51,033 nucleotides of DNA, taken from NCBI GenBank assembly GCA_965367295.1, contig CBDUHN010000024.1:1-51033 (forward strand). Reading direction: 5' to 3'. The notes beneath the pieces were generated by a model that saw nothing but the letters and a program-made list of their open reading frames with translations, did no database searches and had not been told where the DNA came from. Source of the DNA: JAIVHA01 sp965367295 (GTDB lineage: Bacteria; Pseudomonadota; Gammaproteobacteria; DSM-19610). The stretch's first letter is position 1. Each line of letters opens with the position of its first letter. This document shows positions 18,117-26,722 of the stretch, in pieces. A program made the position numbers and the translations under genes.

Positions 18117-18290
18117 GCTTCCCTCGTTAATTGGGTTGATGGCTATGGTGTCCTGCGGCTTTCAGTGCTTCCTGTGGCCGGCGGTTGGTGCTCCGTTTGC
18201 ATGTTTCGCGCCATTTCTGGAGAGGGTGAGCCGCCCGGGTGGCGGGCACGGATGGCGGTACGGGATTGGTGGCAAGTATAAACGCTTTGC

Positions 18291-18310
18291 CACGCCTGTG
18301 GGCAGGCGTG
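18291..18310 (-). terminator. Hairpin downstream of tRNA-Leu
   Basis: CACGCCTG and CAGGCGTG form a perfect 8-bp stem with a 4-base loop, 17 bases beyond the tRNA 3' end. The T-run is poor. Position supports transcription termination or 3' processing of the tRNA. Confidence 0.5.
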
Positions 18311-18326
18311 TGATCAGGGGGGAAAT

Positions 18327-18413
18327 TGGTGCCGAGGGTCGGAATCGAACCGACACTCTGTTGCCAGAACCGGATTTTGAATCCGGCGCGTCTACCAGTT
18401 CCGCCACCCCGGC
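18327..18413 (-). tRNA. tRNA-Leu(CAA)
   Basis: On the minus strand the RNA begins GCCGGGG and ends CCTCGGC-A-CCA, with a full 7-bp acceptor stem. The CCA is encoded. The D-arm region contains GGCGGAACTGGTAGACGC. The anticodon stem CCGGA/TCCGG encloses TTCAAAA with anticodon CAA. A long variable arm (TTCTGGCAACAGAGT) marks a class II tRNA, and the T-arm has GTCGGTTCGATTCCGAC. It reads UUG leucine codons. Confidence 0.97.
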
Positions 18414-18425
18414 ACGAAGCTGCCT

Positions 18426-18453
18426 AGTATAAGGGTTTCCATTTCCGGGGCAA
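18426..18453 (-). promoter_or_regulatory. Sigma-70 promoter for tRNA-Leu
   Basis: On the minus strand TTGCCC (18453-18448) and TATACT (18431-18426) are separated by 16 bases. The -10 box ends about 12 bases before the tRNA 5' end, fitting a start just ahead of the mature tRNA. Confidence 0.7.
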
Positions 18454-18487
18454 GCGCCGGGCAAGCTCTGTGGTACCATGCCGCGCC

Positions 18488-19510
18488 ATGCTGCGCCGCG
18501 ACTTCCATTACCTGCTGCCCCCCGAACGGATCGCCACCCACCCACCGGTGTGCCGTAGCGCCAGCCGGTTGCTGCAACTGGCGCCGGGCGGCGCGTGCCA
18601 TGACCGGCACTTCACCGACCTGCCGGAACTGCTGCAAGCAGGGGATCTGCTGGTTTTCAATGACACACGGGTCATTCCCGCGCGCCTGCATGGGCACAAG
18701 GACAGTGGCGGCAAGGTCGAAGTGCTGGTGGAGCGGTTGCTGGGCCAGCATGGGGCGCTGGCCCATGTGCGGTCGAGTAAATCCCCCCGGCCGGGCACAC
18801 TGTTGCAACTCGAGGGCGGGATCGTGGCTGAGGTGGAAGGGCGTGAGGACGATCTGTTCCGGCTGCGCTTTGCCGGGGAACCATCGGCACTGGAACTGCT
18901 CGAACAGCATGGCCACATGCCTCTGCCACCCTACATCGACCGCGCGGATGCGCCGGCGGATCGCGAACGCTACCAGACGGTCTATGCCCGTGAACCCGGT
19001 GCCGTGGCGGCTCCCACCGCTGGGTTGCATTTCGATGAGGCACTGTTGACGCAGTTACGCTCCCGGGGTGTCGAATTCGGCTATGTGACCCTCCATGTTG
19101 GTGCCGGCACCTTTCAGCCCGTGCGCGCCGAGCGCATCGAGGATCACCGCATGCATGCCGAGGTGGTGGATGTCGGTCCACGGGTATGCGAGCAGATCAC
19201 CGCGGCGAGGGCCCGTGGCGGGCGGGTGGTGGCGGTGGGTACCACGGTGGTGCGCAGCCTGGAATCGGCGGCCCGGGGCGGTTCGCTGCAAGCCTTCCAT
19301 GGTGAGACGGAAATCTTCATCACGCCGGGCTACGAGTTCAAGGTGATCGATGCCCTGGTCACCAACTTTCACCTGCCGGAGTCGACCCTGTTGATGCTGG
19401 TATGTGCCTTTTCCGGCTATGAACCGGTGATGGCGGCGTATCGGCATGCCGTGGAGGCGGGCTACCGGTTTTTCAGTTATGGCGATGCTATGTTCCTGGA
19501 ACGGGCGTGA
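18488..19510 (+). CDS. queA: S-adenosylmethionine:tRNA ribosyltransferase-isomerase QueA
   Basis: A 340-residue enzyme (E. coli 356) that transfers the ribosyl part of SAM to preQ1 in tRNA, giving epoxyqueuosine. Family blocks include the start RRDFHYLLPPERIATHP, LLVFNDTRVIPARLHG, VAAPTAGLHFDEALL, VTLHVGAGTFQPV and ITPGYEFKVIDALVTNFHLPEST. The ATG at 18488 is chosen because the conserved N-terminus begins there; an open frame 18 bases longer exists. It is divergent from tRNA-Leu and followed by tgt after 117 bases, the usual queuosine pair. Confidence 0.95.
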   Translation: MLRRDFHYLLPPERIATHPPVCRSASRLLQLAPGGACHDRHFTDLPELLQAGDLLVFNDTRVIPARLHGHKDSGGKVEVLVERLLGQHGALAHVRSSKSPRPGTLLQLEGGIVAEVEGREDDLFRLRFAGEPSALELLEQHGHMPLPPYIDRADAPADRERYQTVYAREPGAVAAPTAGLHFDEALLTQLRSRGVEFGYVTLHVGAGTFQPVRAERIEDHRMHAEVVDVGPRVCEQITAARARGGRVVAVGTTVVRSLESAARGGSLQAFHGETEIFITPGYEFKVIDALVTNFHLPESTLLMLVCAFSGYEPVMAAYRHAVEAGYRFFSYGDAMFLERA

Positions 19511-19565
19511 TGCTTGTTTTCATGGTGATGACCACGGAATGAATACAGGTGATGGAATATGACGG

Positions 19566-19587
19566 AGGTGCGAATGAATGCGCACCT
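19566..19587. repeat. GCGAAT-type palindromic element between queA and tgt
   Basis: AGGTGCG and CGCACCT form a 7-bp stem around AATGAATG. The words AGGTGCGAAT and GCGCACCT link it to the elements at 23999-24083 and 32268-32413. It could act as a weak transcription barrier within the queA-tgt spacer. Confidence 0.55.
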
Positions 19588-19627
19588 ACAGCGTGGCTGG
19601 TGAATTGACGTTGACAGCAGGACATCC

Positions 19628-20743
19628 ATGAAATTTGAACTCTTGAACACCGATGGCGTGGCCCGGCGCGGGCGTCTGAGCTTCGCCCGTGGGCCGGTCG
19701 ATACACCGGCCTTCATGCCGGTGGGCACCTACGGCACCGTGAAGGCGATGACGCCGGAGGAGGTGCGTGGTATCGGTGCGCAGATCATTCTCGGCAACAC
19801 CTTTCACCTGATGCTGCGCCCGGGCACGGAGATCATCCGGGCCCACGGTGACCTGCATGACTTCATGCACTGGGACGGCCCCATTCTCACCGACTCGGGT
19901 GGTTTCCAGGTATTCAGCCTTGGTGACCTGCGCAAGATCACCGAGGCAGGGGTGCATTTTCGTTCACCCATCAACGGTGACAAGGTGTTCATGGGGCCGG
20001 AGGAATCCATGGCCGTGCAGCGCGCGTTGGGTTCCGACATCGTGATGATCTTCGATGAGTGCACACCCTATCCGGCCACGGAGCAGCAGGCGCAGGATTC
20101 GATGGAACTGTCCCTGCGATGGGCGCGTCGTAGCCGCGACGCCCATGCCGACAACCCATCAGCCCTGTTCGGTATTGTGCAGGGCGGCATGTATCCCCAC
20201 CTGCGTGAGGCCTCGGTGGCGGGGTTGCGCGAAATCGGCTTCGACGGGTATGCCATCGGCGGTCTGTCGGTGGGTGAGCCGAAGGCAGACCGGGAACGGA
20301 TACTGACCAGCATCACGCCTTTGTTGCCAGCCGATCGGCCGCGCTACCTGATGGGGGTGGGTACGCCGGAGGACATCGTCGAGGCGGTGCGCCGTGGGGT
20401 GGATATGTTCGACTGCGTCATGCCCACCCGTAATGCCCGCAACGGCCATCTGTTCATTCATTCCGGGGTGATCAAGATCCGCAACAGCCGCCACCGCTCC
20501 GATACCGGTCCACTGGACCCGGACTGCGACTGCTATACCTGCCGCAACTACAGCCGCGCCTATCTGCATCACCTCGATAAGTGTGGTGAGATGCTGGGTG
20601 CCCACCTGAACACGGTCCACAACCTGTATTACTACCAGACCCTGATGGGCGGGTTGCGGGCGGCCATCGAGGTGGGCGGGTTGCAGGATTTTGTGGCGGA
20701 TTTCTATGCCCGGAGGGGCCAATCGGTGTCGCCTGTGTCATAA
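19628..20743 (+). CDS. tgt: tRNA-guanine transglycosylase Tgt
   Basis: A 371-residue enzyme (E. coli 375) that swaps guanine-34 for preQ1 in tRNAs for Asp, Asn, His and Tyr. The acid/base D89 is in LTDSGGFQVFSL, the nucleophile lies in DMFDCVMPTRNARNG, and zinc ligands appear as CDCYTC with a downstream His in AYLHHLDKC. Start MKFELLNTDG is typical. Upstream queA acts on its product. yajC follows after 70 bases, the common gammaproteobacterial order queA-tgt-yajC-secD-secF. Confidence 0.96.
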   Translation: MKFELLNTDGVARRGRLSFARGPVDTPAFMPVGTYGTVKAMTPEEVRGIGAQIILGNTFHLMLRPGTEIIRAHGDLHDFMHWDGPILTDSGGFQVFSLGDLRKITEAGVHFRSPINGDKVFMGPEESMAVQRALGSDIVMIFDECTPYPATEQQAQDSMELSLRWARRSRDAHADNPSALFGIVQGGMYPHLREASVAGLREIGFDGYAIGGLSVGEPKADRERILTSITPLLPADRPRYLMGVGTPEDIVEAVRRGVDMFDCVMPTRNARNGHLFIHSGVIKIRNSRHRSDTGPLDPDCDCYTCRNYSRAYLHHLDKCGEMLGAHLNTVHNLYYYQTLMGGLRAAIEVGGLQDFVADFYARRGQSVSPVS

Positions 20744-20813
20744 TATGCGCCCATTGGCCGGCGCCAAGACCGGCGATGAGCGAATTCATTCGATTCAGAA
20801 CCAAGGATTAATC

Positions 20814-21143
20814 ATGAGCTTTTTTATCTCCGACGCACTGGCCGCAGCCCCCCAGGGTGAGCCTAATCAGTTGATGGGGTTTCTGCCCCTGATCCTTATT
20901 TTTGTGGTGTTTTATTTCCTGCTGATCCGTCCCCAGACCAAGCGGGCCAAGGAACAGAAGGCCATGATCGCGGCATTGGCCAAGGGTGATGAGGTGGTGA
21001 CCAATGGTGGCCTGCTGGGCAAGATCACCAAGGTCGGTGAGAGCTTTGTGCAGATCGAAATCGCACCGGGCTCCGAGGTCAAGGTGCAGAAGCACGCCGT
21101 TGCCTCCCTGATGCCCAAGGGCACCATTAAACAAGAACTATAA
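20814..21143 (+). CDS. yajC: Sec translocon accessory protein YajC
   Basis: A 109-residue protein with one membrane segment (about residues 22-42, GFLPLILIFVVFYFLLIRPQ) and a cytoplasmic domain. The signature RPQTKRAKEQKAMIAALAKGDEVVTNGG is characteristic of YajC, which associates with SecDF at the SecYEG channel. The ATG at 20814 follows AAGGA with 7 bases between them; the frame is open further upstream but the family start is here. The spacer before it contains the palindrome CGAATTCATTCG. secD follows after 25 bases. Confidence 0.95.
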   Translation: MSFFISDALAAAPQGEPNQLMGFLPLILIFVVFYFLLIRPQTKRAKEQKAMIAALAKGDEVVTNGGLLGKITKVGESFVQIEIAPGSEVKVQKHAVASLMPKGTIKQEL

Positions 21144-21168
21144 TTCAGGCCCCCAGGGAGCCCGTTGC

Positions 21169-23022
21169 ATGATCAATCAGTACCCATTGTGGAAATATCT
21201 GTTGCTCCTGGCCATTCTGGTGGTTGGCGCCCTGTACGCCTTGCCGAATCTGTATGGCGAAGACCCGGCGGTGCAGGTGTCCACCACCCGTGGCGCGGAA
21301 CTGGCACCGTCCATACAGGAGGCGCTGCAGAATGCGCTGCGGGATGGCGGCGTAAGCCCCAAGGACGTGGAGACATCCGCGCAGCAGGTCCTGTTTCGCT
21401 TCAGTGACACGGAGTCGCAGCTCAAGGCGGTGGATGTGCTCAAACCGGTTCTGAACGAGCGGTTGGTGATGGCGCTGAATCTGGCACCGAGCACACCGGC
21501 CTGGCTGCAGAGCATCAATGCCCTGCCCATGTACCTAGGCCTGGATCTGCGTGGCGGGGTGCACTTCCTGCTGGAAGTGGACATGGAGGCAGCGCTGGCC
21601 CAGGCGGTGGAACGTTATTCCAGTGATGTGCGTACCCTGCTGCGGGATGACAAGATCCGCTACCTGGGGGTGCGCAGCACGCCGGAAGGTCTGCGCATCC
21701 GGCTGCGTTCCGTAGAGGATCGTGACCAGGCCGAGGCCCTGATTCACCGGGAATTCGATCAGTTGCAACTCACCGTGGTGGAGGGAACTGATCCCGAACT
21801 GCTCGGCACCATCGGTGAAGCGGAGGCGCGCGAGATTCGCAAGTTTGCCCTGCAGCAGAACATCACCACCCTGCGTAACCGGGTTAATGAACTGGGTGTG
21901 GCCGAGCCGGTCATCCAGCAACAGGGCGACAGCCGCATCGTGGTGCAGTTACCCGGCGTGCAGGATACCGCTGCTGCGAAACAGATCCTCGGTGCCACGG
22001 CGACCCTGGAATACCGTGCCGTAGACTACAAGGGCAGCGTCGCCGATGCGGTAGCCGGCAAGGTGCCGGTAGGTTCCAAGTTGTATTACGAACGTAATGG
22101 TCAGCCGGTACTGCTCAAACAGCGGGTGATTGTCACCGGTGACCAGATTGTCAATGCCCGCTCGGGCTTCGATCAGCAGAGTGGTGGTGCGCAGGTGTCC
22201 GTTACGCTGGACAGCAAGGGCGCCAAGAAGATGCTGGAATTCACCAAGGAAAACGTCGGCAATCCCATGGCGGTGGTGTTCATCGAGAACAAGAATGTCA
22301 CCCGCACCGTGGACGGCCAGCCGGTGACCAGTTCCCGCAAGGTGGAAGAGGTGATCAGCGTCGCCACCATTCGCGGTGTGTTCGGTAAAACCTTCCAGAC
22401 CACCGGCCTCGACAGCCCGCAGGAAGCCCACGAACTGGCGCTGCTGCTGCGCGCCGGTGCACTGGCCGCCCCGATCAACATTGTCGAGGAGCGTACCGTT
22501 GGTCCCAGCCTGGGCAAGGAAAACATCGAGCAGGGCTTCAAATCGGTGGTGATCGGCTTTGTGCTGGTGCTGGCGTTCATGGCGCTGTACTACAAGGTCT
22601 TCGGGTTGGTGGCGAACCTGGCACTGGCGGCCAATGTGGTATTGATCATCGCGCTGCTGTCTATGCTGCAGGCCACGCTCACCATGCCCGGTATTGCCGG
22701 TATCGTGCTGACCGTCGGTATGGCGGTGGATGCCAACGTACTGATCTACGAACGCATACGCGAGGAATTGCGCAATGGCAACAGCCCGCAGGCAGCGATT
22801 CATGCCGGCTATGAAAAGGCCTTCTCAACGATCGCGGATGCGAATATCACTACCCTGATCGCCGCGATTGTGCTGTTCAGTTTTGGCACCGGTCCGATCA
22901 AGGGCTTTGCGGTGACCTTGTCGCTGGGCATTATTACCTCCATGTTCACTGCGATCATGGGCACACGTGCGGTCGTGAATCTTATTTATGGCGGTAAGCG
23001 GGTCACCCGCTTGTCCATCTGA
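21169..23022 (+). CDS. secD: Protein translocase subunit SecD
   Basis: A 617-residue RND-family subunit (E. coli 615) that uses the proton motive force to pull exported proteins into the periplasm. It has a membrane segment at about 8-28, a large periplasmic P1 domain beginning with the SecD signature YLGLDLRGGVHFLLEVDM, and a C-terminal bundle of five segments. The bundle includes GIAGIVLTVGMAVDANVLIYERIREEL, where the conserved Asp is expected to carry protons. The GGGAG site upstream of the ATG is good. secF begins 17 bases after the stop, so the pair is co-expressed. Confidence 0.97.
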   Translation: MINQYPLWKYLLLLAILVVGALYALPNLYGEDPAVQVSTTRGAELAPSIQEALQNALRDGGVSPKDVETSAQQVLFRFSDTESQLKAVDVLKPVLNERLVMALNLAPSTPAWLQSINALPMYLGLDLRGGVHFLLEVDMEAALAQAVERYSSDVRTLLRDDKIRYLGVRSTPEGLRIRLRSVEDRDQAEALIHREFDQLQLTVVEGTDPELLGTIGEAEAREIRKFALQQNITTLRNRVNELGVAEPVIQQQGDSRIVVQLPGVQDTAAAKQILGATATLEYRAVDYKGSVADAVAGKVPVGSKLYYERNGQPVLLKQRVIVTGDQIVNARSGFDQQSGGAQVSVTLDSKGAKKMLEFTKENVGNPMAVVFIENKNVTRTVDGQPVTSSRKVEEVISVATIRGVFGKTFQTTGLDSPQEAHELALLLRAGALAAPINIVEERTVGPSLGKENIEQGFKSVVIGFVLVLAFMALYYKVFGLVANLALAANVVLIIALLSMLQATLTMPGIAGIVLTVGMAVDANVLIYERIREELRNGNSPQAAIHAGYEKAFSTIADANITTLIAAIVLFSFGTGPIKGFAVTLSLGIITSMFTAIMGTRAVVNLIYGGKRVTRLSI

Positions 23023-23039
23023 GGCGGGGAAACAGCATT

Positions 23040-23972
23040 ATGGAATTTTTCAGGAAAACAACCGCCATCGACTTTATGGGCAAGAGCCGCTATGCGTTCG
23101 TGTTCACTTCGATTCTGATGGTGGGGTCGCTGCTGCTGTTGTTTACCCGTGGCCTGAGCTTCGGTATCGACTTCACCGGCGGCACGCTGATTGAAGTGGG
23201 TTATAACCAAGCGGTGGAGCTGAATAGCGTGCGGGACAAGCTTGCCACGGCCGGTTTCGGTGATGCACAGGTACAGCATTTCGGTACGGCGCGCGATGTG
23301 CTTATCCGCATTGCGCCCCGAGAGGACAGCAACAGCGCTCGCCTGAGTGAGCAGGTGATGGCGGCATTGCAGGTGGGTGGCGTCGGGGTGGAAATGCGTC
23401 GCCAGGAATTCGTGGGACCGCAGGTCGGGGATGAGTTGGCGGAGCAGGGTGGCCTTGCGGTGCTCTACACCCTGATCGGGATACTGATTTATGTGGCGTT
23501 ACGCTTTGAATATCGTTTCTCGGTGGGGGCGGTGGTCGCTACGATCCATGATGTGATCTTCACCCTGGGTTTTTTCTCCCTGTTCCGGGTGGAATTCGAT
23601 CTCACGGTACTGGCTGCACTGTTGGCGGTGATTGGGTATTCATTGAACGATACCATCGTGGTCTTCGACCGTATCCGGGAAAATTTCCGCCGCATGCGCA
23701 AGGGTACGCCGGAGGAAATTATGAACGCCTCCATCAATCAGACGATGTCGCGCACCATCATGACGGCATTCACCACCATCCTGGTGTTGCTTGCCCTGTT
23801 TTTCCTCGGGGGCGAGGTTATTCATTCCTTTTCCCTGGCCTTGATCGTGGGTATTTTTATCGGTACCTATTCCTCGATCTTCGTCGCGAGCCTGGTCGCA
23901 TTGCTCATGGGCGTGAGCAAGCAGGACATGATGCCGGTGAAGAAAGAAGGAGTGGTGGACGAGGGGCCGTAA
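23040..23972 (+). CDS. secF: Protein translocase subunit SecF
   Basis: A 310-residue partner of SecD (E. coli 323), with six membrane segments and a short periplasmic domain. Signature FGIDFTGGTLIEV is near residues 41-53, and the transport block AVIGYSLNDTIVVFDRIRENFRRM carries the conserved Asp pair. Last gene of yajC-secD-secF. A large inverted repeat lies right after the stop, before a gene on the opposite strand, and may end transcription from both sides. Confidence 0.97.
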   Translation: MEFFRKTTAIDFMGKSRYAFVFTSILMVGSLLLLFTRGLSFGIDFTGGTLIEVGYNQAVELNSVRDKLATAGFGDAQVQHFGTARDVLIRIAPREDSNSARLSEQVMAALQVGGVGVEMRRQEFVGPQVGDELAEQGGLAVLYTLIGILIYVALRFEYRFSVGAVVATIHDVIFTLGFFSLFRVEFDLTVLAALLAVIGYSLNDTIVVFDRIRENFRRMRKGTPEEIMNASINQTMSRTIMTAFTTILVLLALFFLGGEVIHSFSLALIVGIFIGTYSSIFVASLVALLMGVSKQDMMPVKKEGVVDEGP

Positions 23973-23998
23973 AAACCCGCCGTAGCGGTATGTCGATA

Positions 23999-24083
23999 CA
24001 GGTCCGAATTCATTCGGACAATTTACCGGCGGGTTTCCGGCACCCTGCCCGGATAAATCGTTGTCCGAATGAATTCGGATCTG
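23999..24083. repeat. Large inverted repeat (23-bp arms) between convergent genes
   Basis: CAGGTCCGAATTCATTCGGA at 23999 onwards (23 bases to 24021) is the reverse complement of 24061-24083 with one mismatch. Each arm is itself nearly palindromic around CCGAAT/ATTCGG. The inner part adds ATTTACCGG and CCGGATAAAT, extending the pairing. A second pair, AAACCCGCCG just after secF and CGGCGGGTTT at 24027-24036, offers an alternative hairpin. Likely a REP-like element that may also terminate secF and the convergent gene. Confidence 0.8.
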
Positions 24084-24091
24084 CAATATCT

Positions 24092-24430
24092 TCAGCGTGC
24101 CTTGCGTACCTCATCAAAGGGGTCGCTTTCATCCAGTGTAGGCATGATCTTGGTACAGATGCTGCTGGATTTACGGGCGCACTTGTCTTCATCGGCGCCA
24201 AGAATGGTCAACCGTGCCCATACCGAGGCCACCAGCCAGGTGGCAATACCCAGTCCGACAAATTCCCAGTCAACACCGAAACGGTTGGTGGGGCCGCCCA
24301 GTAGGCCGTACACAATCCCGGTAATGCCTGCCAGCCAGAAAACACCAATGGGTGCCGCGCAGCAGCCAGCACATCCATAACGGCAGGCGGCGAAGGGAGG
24401 GAAAAACAACGACACCATGAATTGGTTCAT
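24092..24430 (-). CDS. Cysteine-rich small membrane protein of unknown function
   Basis: A 112-residue protein. The N-terminus holds four cysteines as CX3CX2CC (C16, C20, C23, C24) just before the first membrane segment (about 27-45). A second segment follows at about 57-77, then a charged cytoplasmic or periplasmic tail with C84 and C92. The ATG at 24430 is preceded by AAGGGGG at a good distance, so translation is well supported. I do not recognise a characterised family. The cysteine cluster beside the membrane could bind a metal or take part in thiol chemistry (inference). Convergent with secF. Confidence 0.65.
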   Translation of the reverse strand: MNQFMVSLFFPPFAACRYGCAGCCAAPIGVFWLAGITGIVYGLLGGPTNRFGVDWEFVGLGIATWLVASVWARLTILGADEDKCARKSSSICTKIMPTLDESDPFDEVRKAR

Positions 24431-24492
24431 ATTACCCCCTTATTGTCGTGGTGAGGTTAGGGGTATATCACAACCTACATAAAAGTGAAACA

Positions 24493-24517
24493 TTCGCGCA
24501 CCGGGTCGGTGCGCGAA
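24493..24517 (-). terminator. Strong hairpin downstream of the small gene at 24531
   Basis: TTCGCGCACC and GGTGCGCGAA make a perfect 10-bp GC-rich stem with a 5-base loop. On the minus strand it is followed by TGTTTCACTTTT. It lies 14 bases beyond the stop of the small minus-strand gene. Confidence 0.65.
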
Positions 24518-24530
24518 AGACCATGGCCAT

Positions 24531-24752
24531 TCAGGCGCTTTTCTTCATGCCAGGGAAAGGTAGCACCACCGCGTTTCGAAGTGGTGTTTCAGAGCGGGTC
24601 TCGGCTTGTGGGTCAAAGGGTTCGATGGCGAGGATCTCGAGACCGCTCAACGGGGCTTCGTATCCTTCGAAGTTGGCCAGTTCCTCCATGCCCCCCATGA
24701 CATCACGAATGATCATTTCCAGTGCCTTGTCGCTTATTTTCATACATAACAT
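24531..24752 (-). CDS. Small acidic protein of unknown function
   Basis: A predicted 73-residue protein; a second ATG three codons in (24743) is also possible. It is helical at the start (KISDKALEMIIRDVMGGMEELANF) and has an acidic middle and a proline-containing end. There is no membrane segment and no recognised domain. Support comes from the open frame, a weak AGGTG upstream and a strong terminator hairpin right after the stop on the same strand. It could be a small conserved regulator or subunit, but no function can be assigned. Confidence 0.5.
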   Translation of the reverse strand: MLCMKISDKALEMIIRDVMGGMEELANFEGYEAPLSGLEILAIEPFDPQAETRSETPLRNAVVLPFPGMKKSA

Positions 24753-24902
24753 ACACCTGATTACACTTTTGGCGACACCGTTCCGAGGTTGGCGGGTTGT
24801 GCTGAAAGCACGTGCTCCTTACCCCAATGATTCGGTTGCCGGAGGGGAATCTTTAGTACGGCGGTGGGTAATAAATCGCTAAAGTTTCGCGGTGCAGGGA
24901 CG

Positions 24903-24920
24903 TGCGGGCAACAGCCCGCA
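24903..24920 (-). terminator. Hairpin downstream of suhB
   Basis: TGCGGGC-AACA-GCCCGCA is a perfect 7-bp stem, 33 bases beyond the suhB stop. No T-run follows, so it may stabilise the 3' end rather than terminate. Confidence 0.4.
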
Positions 24921-24952
24921 TCATCCACGGACGTCTTGGGAAGGTGGGTGGA

Positions 24953-25753
24953 TCAGTGCGCTAATTCGGTGCCGAGATGGGGGCGAATGGCGCGTAGCAG
25001 GGCAGGAAAGACCTTGGGAGGGGCTGCCACGATATTGCCGGTTTCCATAAAGTCATCGCCGCCACCGAAATCACCTACCAGTCCTCCGGCCTCGCGCACC
25101 AACAGTACTCCAGCGGCCATATCCCAGGGATGCAGGCCGATTTCCCAGAAGCCATCCAGGCGCCCGGCGGCCACATAGGCCAGGTCCAGGGCGGCGGAAC
25201 CGGCACGACGAATGCCGGCGGTGTCCTGGTGGACGGCCTTGAACATGCCCAGATAGGCATCCAGGTGTTCCGGCTGCTTGAAGGGGAAGCCGGTGCCAAT
25301 GAGTGCGCCGGGCAGACCGTTCTGTTTGCTGACCCGGATGCGTCGGTCATTGAGCAGGGCGCCGGCGCCACGGCTGGCCGTGTAGAGTTCCTGGGAGATG
25401 GGGTCGTAGACCACAGCCTGATCCAGGCGGCCCTTGTGTTTCAGGGCGATGGAGACCGCGAACTGGGGCAGGCCATGCAGGAAGTTGGTGGTCCCGTCGA
25501 GGGGGTCGATGATCCACTGGTAATCGTCGTTACCATCGGTAACCCCGCTTTCCTCGGCCAGGATGGCGTGGTCCGGGTAAGCCTTGCGCAGGACCTTGAT
25601 GATCTGTGCCTCGGCCTCGCGGTCCACCTCGGAGACGAAATCGTTCTGCTCCTTGCTGGTGACGGTGAGTTCGTCCAGGCGATTGGCATAACGGGCAATG
25701 ACATTGCCGGCGGCGCGGGCGGCACGCACCGCGATGTTGAGCATGGGATGCAC
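24953..25753 (-). CDS. suhB: Inositol-1-monophosphatase SuhB
   Basis: A 266-residue phosphatase of the inositol monophosphatase family; E. coli SuhB also joins rRNA antitermination complexes. Metal-binding motifs are AILAEESG, WIIDPLDGTTNFLHGLP and the late HPWDMAAGVLLVREAGG. The start is GTG at 25753: it gives MHPMLNIAVRAARAAG, nearly identical to the E. coli N-terminus, and AGGAA lies 9 bases upstream. The frame is open 19 codons further. psd ends 87 bases upstream on the same strand. Confidence 0.95.
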   Translation of the reverse strand: MHPMLNIAVRAARAAGNVIARYANRLDELTVTSKEQNDFVSEVDREAEAQIIKVLRKAYPDHAILAEESGVTDGNDDYQWIIDPLDGTTNFLHGLPQFAVSIALKHKGRLDQAVVYDPISQELYTASRGAGALLNDRRIRVSKQNGLPGALIGTGFPFKQPEHLDAYLGMFKAVHQDTAGIRRAGSAALDLAYVAAGRLDGFWEIGLHPWDMAAGVLLVREAGGLVGDFGGGDDFMETGNIVAAPPKVFPALLRAIRPHLGTELAH

Positions 25754-25840
25754 GGGGGTCGTTCCTGCGGGTTTAACGGCGGCAAAGGATACCAGACTTG
25801 CCGGGCACATGACATGGCCGGATGCCAGGGTATTATGGCT

Positions 25841-26719
25841 TCAGCGGGCCATACCGATCCGCTGCCCCATGCGCAGTGCCGCCTGTGCGGTACAGACGGT
25901 ATCCCACTGCATGGCATCTTTGCCGAACAGCAGGATCACGGTGGAACCCATATTGAAGCGGCCCAACTCGGCACCCTTGGCGAGCTGGATGTCATGGTGG
26001 GGTTCTTCGACCCGGATGCGGCGGGTATGCGGGGGAGTCGCGACGCCGGTCCAGACGGTTTCGATGCAGGCAACAAAAATAGCACCCACGAGGATGACGG
26101 CCACCGGGCCCAGTGGGGTTTCAAACAGCGCGATGAGCCGCTCGTTGCGGGCGAACAGACGTGGAACGGTGCGTACGGTATGGGGGGCGACGCTGAACAG
26201 CCGTCCCGGCACATAAACGGTTTCCAGTAACGTACCCTCAATGGGCATATGCACCCGGTGGTAGTCGCGTGGCGAGAGGTAGATGGTGCTGAATTCACCG
26301 TCGCGGAACAGTTCTGCGCGCTCCGCGTCTCCTCCCAGCAGCTCGAGCAGGGAATAATCGCGTCCCTTGGCCTGAAAGATACGGCCGTCCCGAATGCTGC
26401 CGCACTGGCTGACCGTGCCATCGGCAGGGCTGACAATGCTGTCTTCATCCTCGTCCACCGGGCGCGCACCGCCCTTGAGGGCGCGGGTGAAAAAGGCATT
26501 GAAGCTGGAATAGGCGCCGGGGTCCGGTTGCACGGCCTCGCTCAGGTCAACGCCGAAATGGCGACTGAACAGCCGGATAGCGGGCGGAACCAGCAACGGA
26601 CTTTCCAGGCGCGTGAGCGCCAGCATCAGGCGTGACAGCAGGTGATGGGGCAGGGGGTAGAGGGGCCAGGATTTGAGGTAATCCATTGGCCCGGGGCCCT
26701 GGGGATAATTGGACGACAT
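25841..26719 (-). CDS. psd: Phosphatidylserine decarboxylase proenzyme
   Basis: A 292-residue membrane-associated enzyme that makes phosphatidylethanolamine. The proenzyme is expected to cut itself at FNMGST (G258-S259), turning the serine into the pyruvoyl cofactor. MGST replaces the commoner LGST, a known variant. The other triad members fit SPADG (D100) and YHRVHMP (H157). It starts 3 bases after the stop of the PCu(A)C gene, with no clear ribosome site, so translation is probably coupled. It thus ends a SCO1-PCu(A)C-psd operon, an odd mix of copper delivery and lipid synthesis. Confidence 0.96.
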   Translation of the reverse strand: MSSNYPQGPGPMDYLKSWPLYPLPHHLLSRLMLALTRLESPLLVPPAIRLFSRHFGVDLSEAVQPDPGAYSSFNAFFTRALKGGARPVDEDEDSIVSPADGTVSQCGSIRDGRIFQAKGRDYSLLELLGGDAERAELFRDGEFSTIYLSPRDYHRVHMPIEGTLLETVYVPGRLFSVAPHTVRTVPRLFARNERLIALFETPLGPVAVILVGAIFVACIETVWTGVATPPHTRRIRVEEPHHDIQLAKGAELGRFNMGSTVILLFGKDAMQWDTVCTAQAALRMGQRIGMAR

Positions 26720-26722
26720 GGA

